A stretch of 64,000 nucleotides of DNA from positions 124,001 through 188,000 of the forward strand of contig NZ_QNVV01000004.1 of assembly GCF_003384725.1 (NCBI RefSeq), read 5' to 3'. Numbering within the stretch: the stretch's first letter is position 1; each line of letters begins with the position of its first letter. Source of the DNA: Chryseobacterium pennipullorum. GTDB taxonomy: Bacteria; Bacteroidota; Bacteroidia; Flavobacteriales; Weeksellaceae. The position numbers and the translations under genes are program-made. Positions 1 to 8,587 of the stretch are shown piece by piece. The notes beneath the pieces were generated by a model, which saw only the letters and a list, made by a program, of their open reading frames with translations, ran no database searches and was not told where the DNA came from.

Positions 1-1350
1 TGGAAGAAAAGTATGATTAAGTACAATGAAAATTACGAGTCAGATAGATGGACATTTGGTAATATTGAGGAGCATTCTAAAGTGTTTCAAAAAATTGTTA
101 AAGAAAATCCGAGTAAATTTTATGATTTCGTAGAAAGTTTGTTTAATGATAAACAAATTTCTGAAAGATATATTTTAAGAGGGATTGGAGGATTAATTGA
201 TGGAAATTACAATCCAAATAAAGTAAAAAAACTTTTCAAGCAATTAATTACTCTTGATATTAATAATAGTTATTATGGAAGTGTTGTAAACCGTTATATT
301 GAATACTTTATTGAAAATAAAAATATTGACAAGGATATTGTACTTTATTTAAGTGATTTAGCTCTTAATTACCCTAATAAAGAGAAAGAGCATAATCCTA
401 ATTATCCATTACATGATGCAGTAAACTCAGTTGTAGGCTCTGCTGTAAGTGAATTAATTCATTGTTTTTATAATAAAGAGTTTGAGGAGATAATATTTTC
501 TACAATTGAAAAACTGATTGAAAAACCAACTTGCAATGATTCTGTAAAAATCATGTTATTAAATGATTTGGCACATCTTAACCGTTTAGATGTTAATAGA
601 GCTTTTAGAATTTTTGAGGAGTTAACTAATACTACAGATCATAAAATCTTGAAACATTCCATTAATCCTTCACAGTATTTTAACAATAGATTTCATAATA
701 AAATGGATGGTTATTTTAAAAGAGTATTAGAATGTCCTGAAATTTATAAACAAAATTATGTATTGATTTCTAGTTGGCTGCTGGGTTTAGACAATGAAAA
801 AAAATTATATTACAAATTCATTGAAAAAGGTAAAGATGCAAAATTATGCGCTATAGATGTTGCTGAAGAATTTCTGATAGATGAGGATACAGGATTAATA
901 AATTTAAAAGCACTAGAAATACTTTCAGAGTTTTTATCAGAAACTGATAAAGAATTTGCAGGAGAATATTCTTGTGTGATTTTAAGAAAGTTTAAACCAG
1001 AAAATTTTCAACATTTTTTTCCATTCCTTAATGAATACTCAAAAACAGTATTATGTAGAAAAGACCCAAGATACTTTTTACAATACCTTTCAACATGTTC
1101 AAAAAATTATCCTGAAAAATGCTTAGAATTACTTCAAAACATAGATTTTAGAGACAAGCCTGATATTCAAGATAGTGGATATTATGACAAAGAACCAATC
1201 CAATTAATCCTTGCAATTTATAGTAAATTGGTTTCAGAGATAATTAAAAATAAAACTTTAATTAATCAATCTTTAGATATTTTTGATGGTATGTTGAAAC
1301 ATAGACATCTTAGAAATAATGCTAATCAAGCAATAGAAACATTAAAATAA
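1..1350 (+). CDS. C-terminal part of a large helical-repeat protein (partial, 5' end outside window)
   Basis: The reading frame is open from the first base, so the ATG at position 13 is probably internal and this is the end of a longer protein. The visible 449 residues are almost entirely alpha-helical, with HEAT/ARM-like character and no membrane segment or signal peptide. Segments such as DAVNSVVGSAVSELI (about residue 142) and the closing HRHLRNNANQAIETL resemble the C-terminal sensor repeats of large STAND-type defence NTPases; this is an impression of pattern and could not be searched. Codons are strongly AT-biased, like the rest of the integrated element. The gene is followed after 6 bp by an M41-like metalloprotease gene on the same strand, so the two are probably cotranscribed. 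The defence role is inference; that it is helical and truncated is seen. Confidence 0.6.
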   Translation, partial: WKKSMIKYNENYESDRWTFGNIEEHSKVFQKIVKENPSKFYDFVESLFNDKQISERYILRGIGGLIDGNYNPNKVKKLFKQLITLDINNSYYGSVVNRYIEYFIENKNIDKDIVLYLSDLALNYPNKEKEHNPNYPLHDAVNSVVGSAVSELIHCFYNKEFEEIIFSTIEKLIEKPTCNDSVKIMLLNDLAHLNRLDVNRAFRIFEELTNTTDHKILKHSINPSQYFNNRFHNKMDGYFKRVLECPEIYKQNYVLISSWLLGLDNEKKLYYKFIEKGKDAKLCAIDVAEEFLIDEDTGLINLKALEILSEFLSETDKEFAGEYSCVILRKFKPENFQHFFPFLNEYSKTVLCRKDPRYFLQYLSTCSKNYPEKCLELLQNIDFRDKPDIQDSGYYDKEPIQLILAIYSKLVSEIIKNKTLINQSLDIFDGMLKHRHLRNNANQAIETLK

Positions 1351-1356
1351 TTAGTT

Positions 1357-1959
1357 ATGAATTACTACAAAGAAGATGAATTAAAAAAAGTTTTGATTCA
1401 TGAACTTGGTCATTTTGTTGCACACCAAATTTTATTTGAAAATTTTGAATATTCAGAGCCTATTAATATTGGAATTTGTTATGAAAACGAAAAATATTTA
1501 GGTCAAGTTAATGCCAGACGTAGAAATAATCACCCAAAAAGAATTGCTTATCCTGGGCAATCAAATATGCAGGAATTTGAAGATGTAGCTAGTACACTAT
1601 ATGGGTGTATATTTCAAAGTATATTTACTCGTATTGATGTTTGTAATTGCTATAATAGTATTGATGGTTCATATGATTTTAGTCAAATAAAATTAGCATT
1701 TATAGAATTTGGAGAAGATATAGAACAGTATAAAGACCTTTTCTTTTCTCATTTTCACATTTTAAATCAATCTGAAATACCCGAGATGATTTCTCAAATT
1801 AGCTTAAATGACTTTTTTGAACCAAAACCGAATAATCAATATCTAATTTTATCTAGAGATGTATTAAATAATAGTAATATTAAAAAAATTATTAAAATTG
1901 TCACTCCTATGTATCTTAACTTTTACAAAAAAATAAAAAAAAGAAACCCCACCGTATAA
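1357..1959 (+). CDS. M41-like HExxH zinc metalloprotease, small stand-alone protein
   Basis: This 200-aa protein starts with a zinc-protease motif, HELGH at residues 15-19 (two His ligands and catalytic Glu). The order that follows matches the FtsH-type M41 peptidase fold: a helix with ASTLYGCIFQSI (78-89), where FtsH has its GG-AAE helix, then GSYDF with Asp107 placed like the third zinc ligand of FtsH. It has no AAA domain and no membrane anchor, so it would be soluble and would need another protein for unfolding or targeting. The gene sits 6 bp behind the large helical protein and ends inside a terminator hairpin shared with the convergent gene. A role as partner or effector of the upstream protein is inference. 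It could also be an inactive or regulatory M41 relative, although all expected metal ligands are present. Confidence 0.65.
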   Translation: MNYYKEDELKKVLIHELGHFVAHQILFENFEYSEPINIGICYENEKYLGQVNARRRNNHPKRIAYPGQSNMQEFEDVASTLYGCIFQSIFTRIDVCNCYNSIDGSYDFSQIKLAFIEFGEDIEQYKDLFFSHFHILNQSEIPEMISQISLNDFFEPKPNNQYLILSRDVLNNSNIKKIIKIVTPMYLNFYKKIKKRNPTV

Positions 1960-1967
1960 AGTGGGGT
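1946..1967 (-). terminator. Rho-independent terminator for the DUF3871 gene, between convergent genes
   Basis: A perfect 7-bp stem ACCCCAC/GTGGGGT with an 8-nt loop contains the stop codon of the plus-strand protease gene. On the minus strand it is followed by a long T-rich tract, so it is a strong terminator for the minus-strand DUF3871 gene; in the plus direction the T-run is poor. Confidence 0.75.
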
Positions 1968-1972
1968 AATAA

Positions 1973-3211
1973 TCAACTCAAAAACCAATGATAATTAGGA
2001 CTACCATTAAGTGTTTTTTGAATACCTTTTGAAAACTCAAAAGCATTCAAATTTCTATCTAAGAATGTGTCTATATAACTACTCTTATTAGCTTGTGTAA
2101 AGAGATTGTAAACATCCCAGAGATTAACTCTACCATCCTCTTGCCTACAGAAATTCTTGTCCTCATAATAATCCTTTGCCATAGTATTGATATGACTGTC
2201 ATTAAAATTCAGTAAAGGAATATTCTGTTTCTCAGACTTAGGTAAATGCTGATATAATCTACTTCTCCCAATAAGTTGAGCAAACTGATGTTCAGAAAGA
2301 AAATCTTGTGTAAACATTTTCATTTCCATAAGATGTATCTCAGCATTATAATTTTGTATTGTTTCTAAAACCTTTGAATACAAATCTTGGGAGCTCCCAA
2401 CTCTTAAATCTTCAACAAAGCCATCACTACTCACACAAAGATTCATACAAACTTGATTTTGAAAGCCAATGAAAAATTTAAACTTTTCCAAAGATTTCTT
2501 ATTATAAAGATTTTCCAGATTATATGACCTCACTCCTCCAATAGTAAGAGAAAGTTCATTCCCATTGACAATATCAGTAATGCCTGGAACTTTAACAATA
2601 AAAGCCATTCTCTCATAATAAATGGTTTTCTGATGATCCAATAAATCTTTTGCATTCAGATATATGGCATCTGGAGTTCTGCCTTTAATTTGGTGTGAAA
2701 CTCTGATTTCAGGATTTGTAATACTCTGCGTTGGAAATACTTTACCTATAGCATTAAGCACCACATCAATAAATTCCTGATGAGCTATTGTCTTTTCATT
2801 ATCCTTGCTGAATACAGGAATAATACAATCTTGTTTCAAATGATGTAATGGTACTTCTATTGTATTAGCCATAATGAAAGGACTAGGCTGATTATCTCCA
2901 TTTTCAGCTAGTAAAACAGGAGTATTAGATATATTCTGACCTTTAGACATTAAAAAAGCCTGAACTACATTTGAAGTTTCAGGCTTTTTATTTAGAATAT
3001 CAGCTTGTATAGGGATACTAACATCATTCATCTTGCTTGGATAAAATACTTTTGTTTCTTCAAAGCTCTCATTATCATCTAGGAAAATATCTCTAATTGA
3101 TTTCTTTTCTACAGAAGTAGTATTGCTTACACTTCTTAGCTGTAGATTAATGGGGGTTTCTTGTGGTCTTAAAATAATGTTGGAGGTTTTACTGAAACTT
3201 TGAGTGTCCAT
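1973..3211 (-). CDS. DUF3871 family protein
   Basis: This 412-aa cytoplasmic protein of unknown function matches the Bacteroidota DUF3871 family by sequence pattern: the NPEIRVSHQIKGR segment (about 166-178), YYERMAFIVKVP, LSLTIGGVRSYNLENLY and KFKFFIGFQNQVC are family-typical blocks. The first about 120 residues are low-complexity and variable. It has no signal peptide or membrane segment. The gene overlaps the end of the upstream ATPase gene by 23 bp and is translated in another frame, so the two are coexpressed. In other Bacteroidota genomes this family is usually found on integrated elements, often beside the same ATPase; a role in element maintenance or DNA transactions is inference. Confidence 0.8.
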   Translation of the reverse strand: MDTQSFSKTSNIILRPQETPINLQLRSVSNTTSVEKKSIRDIFLDDNESFEETKVFYPSKMNDVSIPIQADILNKKPETSNVVQAFLMSKGQNISNTPVLLAENGDNQPSPFIMANTIEVPLHHLKQDCIIPVFSKDNEKTIAHQEFIDVVLNAIGKVFPTQSITNPEIRVSHQIKGRTPDAIYLNAKDLLDHQKTIYYERMAFIVKVPGITDIVNGNELSLTIGGVRSYNLENLYNKKSLEKFKFFIGFQNQVCMNLCVSSDGFVEDLRVGSSQDLYSKVLETIQNYNAEIHLMEMKMFTQDFLSEHQFAQLIGRSRLYQHLPKSEKQNIPLLNFNDSHINTMAKDYYEDKNFCRQEDGRVNLWDVYNLFTQANKSSYIDTFLDRNLNAFEFSKGIQKTLNGSPNYHWFLS

Positions 3212-4160
3212 TTTTACTAAAGTTATTAGGGTTAATTAAATTGATAAGTAAAGATTTCTTAGCTTCAAAATCAGGTTTTAAGCTTTCCTGATGTTGTGGA
3301 AACTGTCTGTATAAAGCTAATAGTTCAGTAACAGACTTGCAGTTCTGAATAGCCTCATATACTTCCTGTTCTATAGCATCCATTAGATTCTGACTAGGAG
3401 AACATTCAAAAGCATCCTTTGGGTCTATTTTAGGCATAGAGTTTTTTCCTGTAGAACTAGGAACAAAACTTTCAAGAGAATTAGTTTTTGAGCCTGAATT
3501 ACACCACTCTAAAATCTGTTTTCCTGTAGCTTCAGAGATTTTGAACTCAGCCTTTCCCATAAAGATTTCAGTTCTATCCTTACTTGACACAGCAAAGTGT
3601 TTTATATCTATGTCAAACACTAGAGTAAACTCATAGTCCAGTCCATCTCTCTGAACAGCTTTTAAGCCTACTTTTTCAGGAATGAACTTACCATCTTTCT
3701 GATTCAGCACATAGTCCTGTTTAGTCCTCATAGTAGCTATTACATGAGCATTACAGTGTAATATCTTATCCACAAAGAGCTTCTCTAAAGGCTTTATCTT
3801 AGCCCAGTTTGTAAAGCTGTTTCCTGCTAGTGAACTGTGATAATCTAGGAGATAATCCCAACAATGACTGATGCTATCCAGAATAATAACATTCATTCCA
3901 GACTTCTCACAGAGATCAATAGCATCAACATATTGCTGTGGTGTAAATGGAGGTTTCAATGATACTACATTGTAGTTACCTAAATGTGCATACAGGTCAG
4001 CACTCCCATTTTCTGTGTCTATAATGGCTACTTTAGATAAATCTCCATTAGTTAAACCTTGTGCCAACAAAAGAGCAGAGAATGTTTTCCCTGCTCCTGC
4101 ACTCCCTTGTAAAGCCATTTTAATCTTGGCTTGTTTTCTTTCTGATTGTCTTAATTGCAT
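3189..4160 (-). CDS. AAA/RecA-fold ATPase of a mobile element
   Basis: This 323-aa protein has a P-loop GSAGAGKT at residues 19-26 and a Walker B strand ending at Asp95 (VIILDSISH), with an acidic IIDTENGSADLY block near residue 47. That layout fits the AAA_24-type, RecA-like ATPases encoded on phages and integrative elements. The C-terminal 100 residues are polar and probably disordered. The N-terminal MQLRQSERKQAKIK has the basic start common in these proteins. It is immediately upstream of, and overlapping with, the DUF3871 gene. It is likely a DNA-binding or recombination motor, but the sequence does not reveal the substrate. Confidence 0.8.
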   Translation of the reverse strand: MQLRQSERKQAKIKMALQGSAGAGKTFSALLLAQGLTNGDLSKVAIIDTENGSADLYAHLGNYNVVSLKPPFTPQQYVDAIDLCEKSGMNVIILDSISHCWDYLLDYHSSLAGNSFTNWAKIKPLEKLFVDKILHCNAHVIATMRTKQDYVLNQKDGKFIPEKVGLKAVQRDGLDYEFTLVFDIDIKHFAVSSKDRTEIFMGKAEFKISEATGKQILEWCNSGSKTNSLESFVPSSTGKNSMPKIDPKDAFECSPSQNLMDAIEQEVYEAIQNCKSVTELLALYRQFPQHQESLKPDFEAKKSLLINLINPNNFSKNGHSKFQ

Positions 4161-4562
4161 AGTTTTGAAATTTAAAAATGAAATTATTTTATGAGTGGAT
4201 TACAATTTGGCTATTAGCTTCAAATGTGCATGGGTAGGACTAAAACTATTGATATTGTCCTGAAAAAATTGTAATTTTGTATACCAAAAGTTTTGGAACA
4301 AAACTACAACAGAGTTGTCCTCCTCTGAATTCGTGCGTTGTTAAATCATAGATTTTTAAGGTTGGGGAGATTTAGAAAGAACCCCTTGTGTCATTTGCTG
4401 AAACTAACCATGTTAAGGCTAGAGCAGATGGAGTATAATTATTTTCATTGTTTAACTAGAAATAATAAATCCCTGTGCTTCTAGAGTACAGGGATTATGT
4501 TTTTAGAAAAGTGCATGTTTTGGTTTGTTATATATATAATCTTTCAAAGACTTGCACTTTTT
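4161..4562. promoter_or_regulatory. 402-bp non-coding region with several dyads upstream of the ATPase gene
   Basis: I find no convincing gene here. Two compact palindromes, CCAAAAGTTTTGG at 4284-4296 and ACAACAGAGTTGT at 4306-4318, lie 125-160 bp upstream of the ATPase start and could be operators. A 12-bp hairpin at 4468-4496 and a 9-bp inverted repeat at 4507-4515/4553-4561 sit just after the helicase stop codon and probably form its 3' end. No ribosomal, tRNA or CRISPR signal is visible. Confidence 0.45.
4468..4496 (-). terminator. Hairpin downstream of the helicase gene, possible terminator
   Basis: The arms AATCCCTGTGCT and AGTACAGGGATT form a 12-bp stem with one G-T pair around a 5-nt loop. 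It lies about 70 bp past the helicase stop codon. The following minus-strand bases are T-rich but interrupted, so termination is likely rather than certain. Confidence 0.5.
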
Positions 4563-6209
4563 TTACTCAGAGTCATTTAGCAATTCAAGAATCATATTAT
4601 TATATGCCTCATAACTACCATACTCTTTTTCTATCATTTCTCTAAAATCACTAGGAATTTCAATCATATCATGCTTAGGTTCTTCTACTAAATTAATAAT
4701 TTCACCTAAGCTTGGAAGTGGGACCTTTTCAATATTAGGGTATACTGAAATCTTTTCTGTACCAATTTTTAATCTAGGATTCTGTTTTCTTATTTCAAAT
4801 TTAAAAAAGTCTTCAATGAGAATGGCATAGAATGAAGCTTTATTTTTTTCAAAGCTATCATTAACTCTTTTTTTAAAATTATATACTTCATTAGAAATAT
4901 AGTTGTCCACTTTACTAAAGTATTCAATAGTTTCATGGAATTTTGAAATATCTTCTATTGATATGAATTCTGAAAAAGGATTTACTGGAAGATAATCATA
5001 CCTTTCATTTCTTTTATTATAAGAAGTTATATTATTTATCATTTTCTCTCTGAAATAGTTAAGATTTAGAAATGCCTGTACTTTATTCATATATTCATTA
5101 GAATAATTACCTTCTTCTAGATTAACATGAAGAGCAGAAGCAATTCCATCTATGAAATATTGACTTCTAGTATATCCACTATCTCTAGATTTACAGGCAT
5201 AATCAGCATGATAGAAGTATGATCTGCCATAATATTTAAAAGCCACAAATCTTAATAGTTCTTGTTCAAATATTGAGTTTTTGTATTCTTGGATATTGCT
5301 CCATACAGGTTCTTCTTTAGCATCTTCAGTTTTAATCTTTTTGAATTTAAGTTCAAACTCATTAAAAAGTTTATTTCTGAAATCTTTATAACTTTTATGA
5401 AAATTTGAGAGTTCAAAAACTCTTTCAATATAAGCTTCTCCAAAATATTCACTAAAATACTTATTGAGCTGTTTTTGTATATTCTCTTCTGTAAACCAAA
5501 GAATTTCCTTATACTCAAATCCTTTTAAATAACAATTTACAAATTGATTAGTAAAGGCACAATAGGTTATATATGCTGATAAATCTCCTCCAAAGAACCC
5601 AAAACTTGATGCTAAATAATTCTCACTTTCGTTGAGCTTAAAATTCTTGTAAGGAAGAAAGTCTAATCTGGCTAACTGTTTCCTATTTTTTTCTAATACT
5701 GCATTTATTCCAGATTGAACATTAGCTTTTAAATTATTTTTATAAAAACTGTGAATTAGCTTGTCTTGCAGAACTAAAGGAATATAGCAGATCTTCTCCT
5801 GTTGATCTAGAGACTTACAATGTTTTACTAGATCATAGTTTCTAGCAAAAATATCTATCTGCTCTTCTGTCATAAATGGTTTAAGAGAATCATATTCAAA
5901 CTCATTTGGTCTAGATAGAATAATATGGATTTCTCCTTTTGTTCTTTGTCTTGCAACAGCTTGAATAACTGAGGTAATACCACTTGAAAATATACCATAA
6001 TAGTTTTTAAATTTACTCTGAGAACCCAAAGGAGGAAGGATAATTACAAAAGCATGATTTTCTTTTTCTATACTGACTCCTGACTTAAAATTGGTTCCTA
6101 CATTACATAAGGTATTATCAAATCTATTTTGTGTAGCTTCATTCTCAGATCTTTGATTATCTATATTTTCAGAGGTACAGTCATTTATCTTGCCAAACTT
6201 TGTTTTAGC
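4563..6209 (-). CDS. SF2 helicase, C-terminal half in the -1 frame
   Basis: This frame continues the helicase begun at 7144. It contains a motif V-like block (VGTNFKSGVSIE) and motif VI (QAVARQRTKGEIHII) followed by about 430 residues of C-terminal extension with no recognised domain. The only autonomous start is a weak TTG at 6029, which lies between motif V and motif VI, so separate translation would give a useless fragment. The sequence from 6209 to 6030 encodes sensible helicase residues in this frame without any stop, so the two halves belong to one protein of about 860 aa joined by a -1 shift. The coordinates begin at the base that would be re-read after slippage. It may instead be a simple frameshift mutation or sequencing error in the six-A run. 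Confidence 0.7.
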   Translation of the reverse strand, partial: AKTKFGKINDCTSENIDNQRSENEATQNRFDNTLCNVGTNFKSGVSIEKENHAFVIILPPLGSQSKFKNYYGIFSSGITSVIQAVARQRTKGEIHIILSRPNEFEYDSLKPFMTEEQIDIFARNYDLVKHCKSLDQQEKICYIPLVLQDKLIHSFYKNNLKANVQSGINAVLEKNRKQLARLDFLPYKNFKLNESENYLASSFGFFGGDLSAYITYCAFTNQFVNCYLKGFEYKEILWFTEENIQKQLNKYFSEYFGEAYIERVFELSNFHKSYKDFRNKLFNEFELKFKKIKTEDAKEEPVWSNIQEYKNSIFEQELLRFVAFKYYGRSYFYHADYACKSRDSGYTRSQYFIDGIASALHVNLEEGNYSNEYMNKVQAFLNLNYFREKMINNITSYNKRNERYDYLPVNPFSEFISIEDISKFHETIEYFSKVDNYISNEVYNFKKRVNDSFEKNKASFYAILIEDFFKFEIRKQNPRLKIGTEKISVYPNIEKVPLPSLGEIINLVEEPKHDMIEIPSDFREMIEKEYGSYEAYNNMILELLNDSE

Positions 6210-7144
6210 TTTTTTCCAATGTTTTTATCTGATATTATAGATTTAGCTAGAGATCTGGAGTAACAAAGAACATCTATGTTTTTATTTCTCTTTAACAAGT
6301 CTTCAATTACATTAACAATTTCAGGAGTTGTGTTTTTAAACTTGTATGAGGAACTGTAGTAAAGGAATAAATCACTCTGATTTTCTTTATTTCTGATTCT
6401 GGGAAACTCAATAATATCAATTTTTTTATCTGTAAGTTCTGCTAGATACTCAATAACTACAAATGAAGCTTCAGTAAAAGTAGCACTAATGATAAAATTC
6501 TTATGAATTACATTTTTCCACTTCCAAAGATTAAACAAAAATTCTTCCTTAAAGTTAGGAATAGTGTCATGTACTTCATCATATATAAAGACTACTTTTT
6601 TGTTGTTCTTTTCACAGTCTTCAATGAGTTCATTTAAGTATTTTCTTTTTTTATCAGAGTTTTTATAACTATCTTCACCAGGGTTCCCTAAAAGGGTATT
6701 TGCTGTAACAACCTGGACTTTCTTTCCAATATATGGCTTATCAGTTCTGCCAATATTATTATAATTGTAGATTTGATCTACAGGGACTCCTCCTTTAGTA
6801 TGAATTTCATTTACATATTGTTCAACCAAACTCACAAATGGGGTAGCAACAATAATAAGATAATCCTGATCTTTTGAATCATAGAATCTTCTTATGGTTT
6901 GAATAATGGCATAAGATTTTCCATTTCCAACAGGAGCATTTATTACAATAGTATTCTTTTCTTCTAGAATGATTGTTGGTTGAAGATCTTCATTAATATA
7001 CCTATTAGAAGGTTCTTTAATTTGTTTAGCTACTGTAAATCCATTAGGATTAGATATTCCCTCATTAATTCTACTTACACTTGTTTTCTTGACTTTCTTA
7101 AATTCAATAGGAAAATCCTTAAAATGGTTATTAGGTAAATTCAT
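6185..7144 (-). CDS. SF2 DEAD/DEAH-like helicase, N-terminal half (frame-disrupted gene)
   Basis: The first 319 residues of an element-borne superfamily 2 helicase. It has motif I APVGNGKS (70-77), motif II DEVH (189-192) and motif III SAT (220-222), then the start of the second RecA domain (VLCYSRSLAKSII). The frame stops at 6185, before motifs V and VI, which continue in the -1 frame. The ATG at 7144 is preferred over a TTG at 7183 because the latter lies inside the integrase terminator hairpin. Without the frame change the product would lack half of its ATPase core. It is probably used for replication or mobilisation of the element (inference from context with integrase and AAA ATPase). 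Confidence 0.75.
   Translation of the reverse strand: MNLPNNHFKDFPIEFKKVKKTSVSRINEGISNPNGFTVAKQIKEPSNRYINEDLQPTIILEEKNTIVINAPVGNGKSYAIIQTIRRFYDSKDQDYLIIVATPFVSLVEQYVNEIHTKGGVPVDQIYNYNNIGRTDKPYIGKKVQVVTANTLLGNPGEDSYKNSDKKRKYLNELIEDCEKNNKKVVFIYDEVHDTIPNFKEEFLFNLWKWKNVIHKNFIISATFTEASFVVIEYLAELTDKKIDIIEFPRIRNKENQSDLFLYYSSSYKFKNTTPEIVNVIEDLLKRNKNIDVLCYSRSLAKSIISDKNIGKKLKQSLAR
6209..6215 (-). other. A_AAA_AAG slippery heptamer at the helicase frame junction
   Basis: In the upstream reading frame the bases are GGA AAA AAG, giving the canonical X_XXY_YYZ slippery heptamer A_AAA_AAG in the correct phase. Slipping back one base here connects the two helicase halves exactly, and the zero-frame stop follows 7 codons later. 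I see only a weak CAAAG/TTTGG dyad downstream and no strong stimulatory hairpin or upstream Shine-Dalgarno element. Confidence 0.6.
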
Positions 7145-7157
7145 GCTTAATAAAAAA

Positions 7158-7192
7158 TTAACTGCCTTGTAAAAATACCACAAAGCAGTTAA
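7158..7192 (-). terminator. Terminator of the integrase gene
   Basis: The 8-bp arms TTAACTGC/GCAGTTAA are extended by a TTGT/ACAA pair around a short loop, and are followed on the minus strand by a TTTTTTA tract. The hairpin begins 8 bp after the integrase stop codon and ends 14 bp before the helicase ATG, so it would limit read-through from integrase into helicase. Confidence 0.7.
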
Positions 7193-7199
7193 TCCATTA

Positions 7200-8399
7200 T
7201 TATTTTAGTTTAGAATTTAACCTATTCATCTGCTCACCAACCTTACTCTTAACAACTTTTGCATAGTGCTCTTGAGTAATAGTGATTTTAGAATGCCCCA
7301 AAAGCTCACTTACAACTTCCATAGGCACATCATTGTACAATAATATAGTTGTTGCAAAGGTTCTCCTAGCTAAATGATGAGTAAGTCTTTTATCTAATCC
7401 AACTATATCAGCTATTTCTTTTAAATAAGCATTAAACTTTTGATTACTAAACTTAGGTAAAACTCTCTTTTCATCAACATAATCATATTTTTCAATTATC
7501 TTCTTAGCCTTAGCAAGGAGTGGTATTGATAATAAATGCTGAGTTTTTCCTCTAATCATATTAATCCATTCATTACCATCAAAGCCAATTATAATATGAG
7601 ATTTCTCAAGGTTTACCATTTCATTATATGCTAAACCTGTATAACAGCAGAAAACAAACATATCTGCTACTATTTGTAATCTCTCTGCTTTAAATTGATA
7701 CTCTTCTATTTTAGCTAGCTCTTCCCTAGTCAAATAAGTAATTTCTTTTTTGATATGCTTTACTTTGTAGCTTGTAAATGGTTCTTTTTGTATAATATCT
7801 TGGGATATAGCAAGCTTAACTATCTTCCTGAACCTTTGTATCATCTTATTAGTAGTTGCAAGGGCTAAGGATTTCTCTGCCTTCAGGAAGAATTCATAAT
7901 CTTGAATAAACTTTAAGTCCAAATCTTTGAAATGATAATCTCCCTTATTAAAAGAATACTTAATAAAGTCCTTTAATAGTTCTTTTGCCTGTTTAAACTT
8001 CCATAAAGTTGCTATAGAATACTCCTTATCTATCAGCTTTTCAATTCTATCATTATGTTCTTGAAAAAGCTGTAATATAGTTTTGTTCTTTTTAGGAGGA
8101 TTTCCTTTATACTGCAAGAAAATATCTTCCACATCAAACTCTTCTTCGTTTACCTGTAAAAACAAAAAAGCCTGATTAATTTTATTCTTAATCAGGCTCA
8201 ATTGGGTATTGATAGTTTCATTCTCAGAATTTGGTGGTTTAGCTTTCTGTTGTTTATTATCCCACCTTTGAGGATTAATAAATATCCCTGTAGCAAAAGG
8301 TTTTCTTTCTCCCATGTAAGTAATCCTACACTTTAAGGGAGCTAGACCTTTACTATTAGATTTTGATTTATCTAATACAAATAATATTTTAATTGTCAT
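7200..8399 (-). CDS. Tyrosine recombinase (site-specific integrase)
   Basis: This 399-aa protein has the Bacteroidota integrase layout: an Arm-binding N-terminus beginning MTIKILFVLDKSK, a SAM-like core-binding domain (about 100-215) and a catalytic domain. The catalytic His-x-x-Arg lies in HHLARRTFATT (about 342-352), GHS near 369 and the Tyr nucleophile in TITQEHYAKV (about 378). The usual first Arg of the TGLR block is replaced: the sequence reads TGLAYNEM near residue 251, a variation common in Bacteroidota integrases. The gene points away from, and lies 188 bp from, the 3' end of tRNA-Met, the standard arrangement for an element inserted at a tRNA gene. It ends in its own terminator. Confidence 0.9.
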   Translation of the reverse strand: MTIKILFVLDKSKSNSKGLAPLKCRITYMGERKPFATGIFINPQRWDNKQQKAKPPNSENETINTQLSLIKNKINQAFLFLQVNEEEFDVEDIFLQYKGNPPKKNKTILQLFQEHNDRIEKLIDKEYSIATLWKFKQAKELLKDFIKYSFNKGDYHFKDLDLKFIQDYEFFLKAEKSLALATTNKMIQRFRKIVKLAISQDIIQKEPFTSYKVKHIKKEITYLTREELAKIEEYQFKAERLQIVADMFVFCCYTGLAYNEMVNLEKSHIIIGFDGNEWINMIRGKTQHLLSIPLLAKAKKIIEKYDYVDEKRVLPKFSNQKFNAYLKEIADIVGLDKRLTHHLARRTFATTILLYNDVPMEVVSELLGHSKITITQEHYAKVVKSKVGEQMNRLNSKLK

Positions 8400-8410
8400 T
8401 TTCTAGTATT

Positions 8411-8460
8411 AATGAGGGTTATAATGGGGTTCCAATTTCTCAGAATGGGGTTCCTTTTGG
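8411..8460. repeat. Direct repeats, candidate integrase arm-binding sites
   Basis: AATGGGGTTCC occurs at 8423-8433 and again at 8444-8454, 21 bp apart, which is two helical turns. A related AATGAGGGTT precedes them at 8411 and a TTTGGGGATC follows. They lie between the integrase start codon and the tRNA gene, where arm-type sites of tyrosine integrases are expected. The function is inferred from position and spacing. Confidence 0.55.
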
Positions 8461-8547
8461 GGATCTTTTTTAGTGTAGATCTAAAAGATAATGAGAGTGT
8501 TCTAGAAAAAAGAAGAATATAAAACCTTGATTTTAAGGCATAAAAAA

Positions 8548-8578
8548 AGCCCAACAAACTTGACGTTTTGTTTGGGCT
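8548..8578 (-). terminator. Terminator following tRNA-Met
   Basis: The outer stem AGCCCAA/TTGGGCT plus an imperfect CAAAC/GTTTTG inner stem is followed on the minus strand by seven T residues. It begins 9 bp past the 3' end of the tRNA. It may be the native tRNA terminator or one supplied by the element. Confidence 0.75.
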
Positions 8579-8587
8579 CTTAATTAG

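Noticed and set aside
5252..5518. 88-aa minus-strand frame inside the helicase C-terminal half
   Set aside because: Internal shadow of the helicase frame; low-complexity Lys/Leu/Ile composition and no independent start signal.
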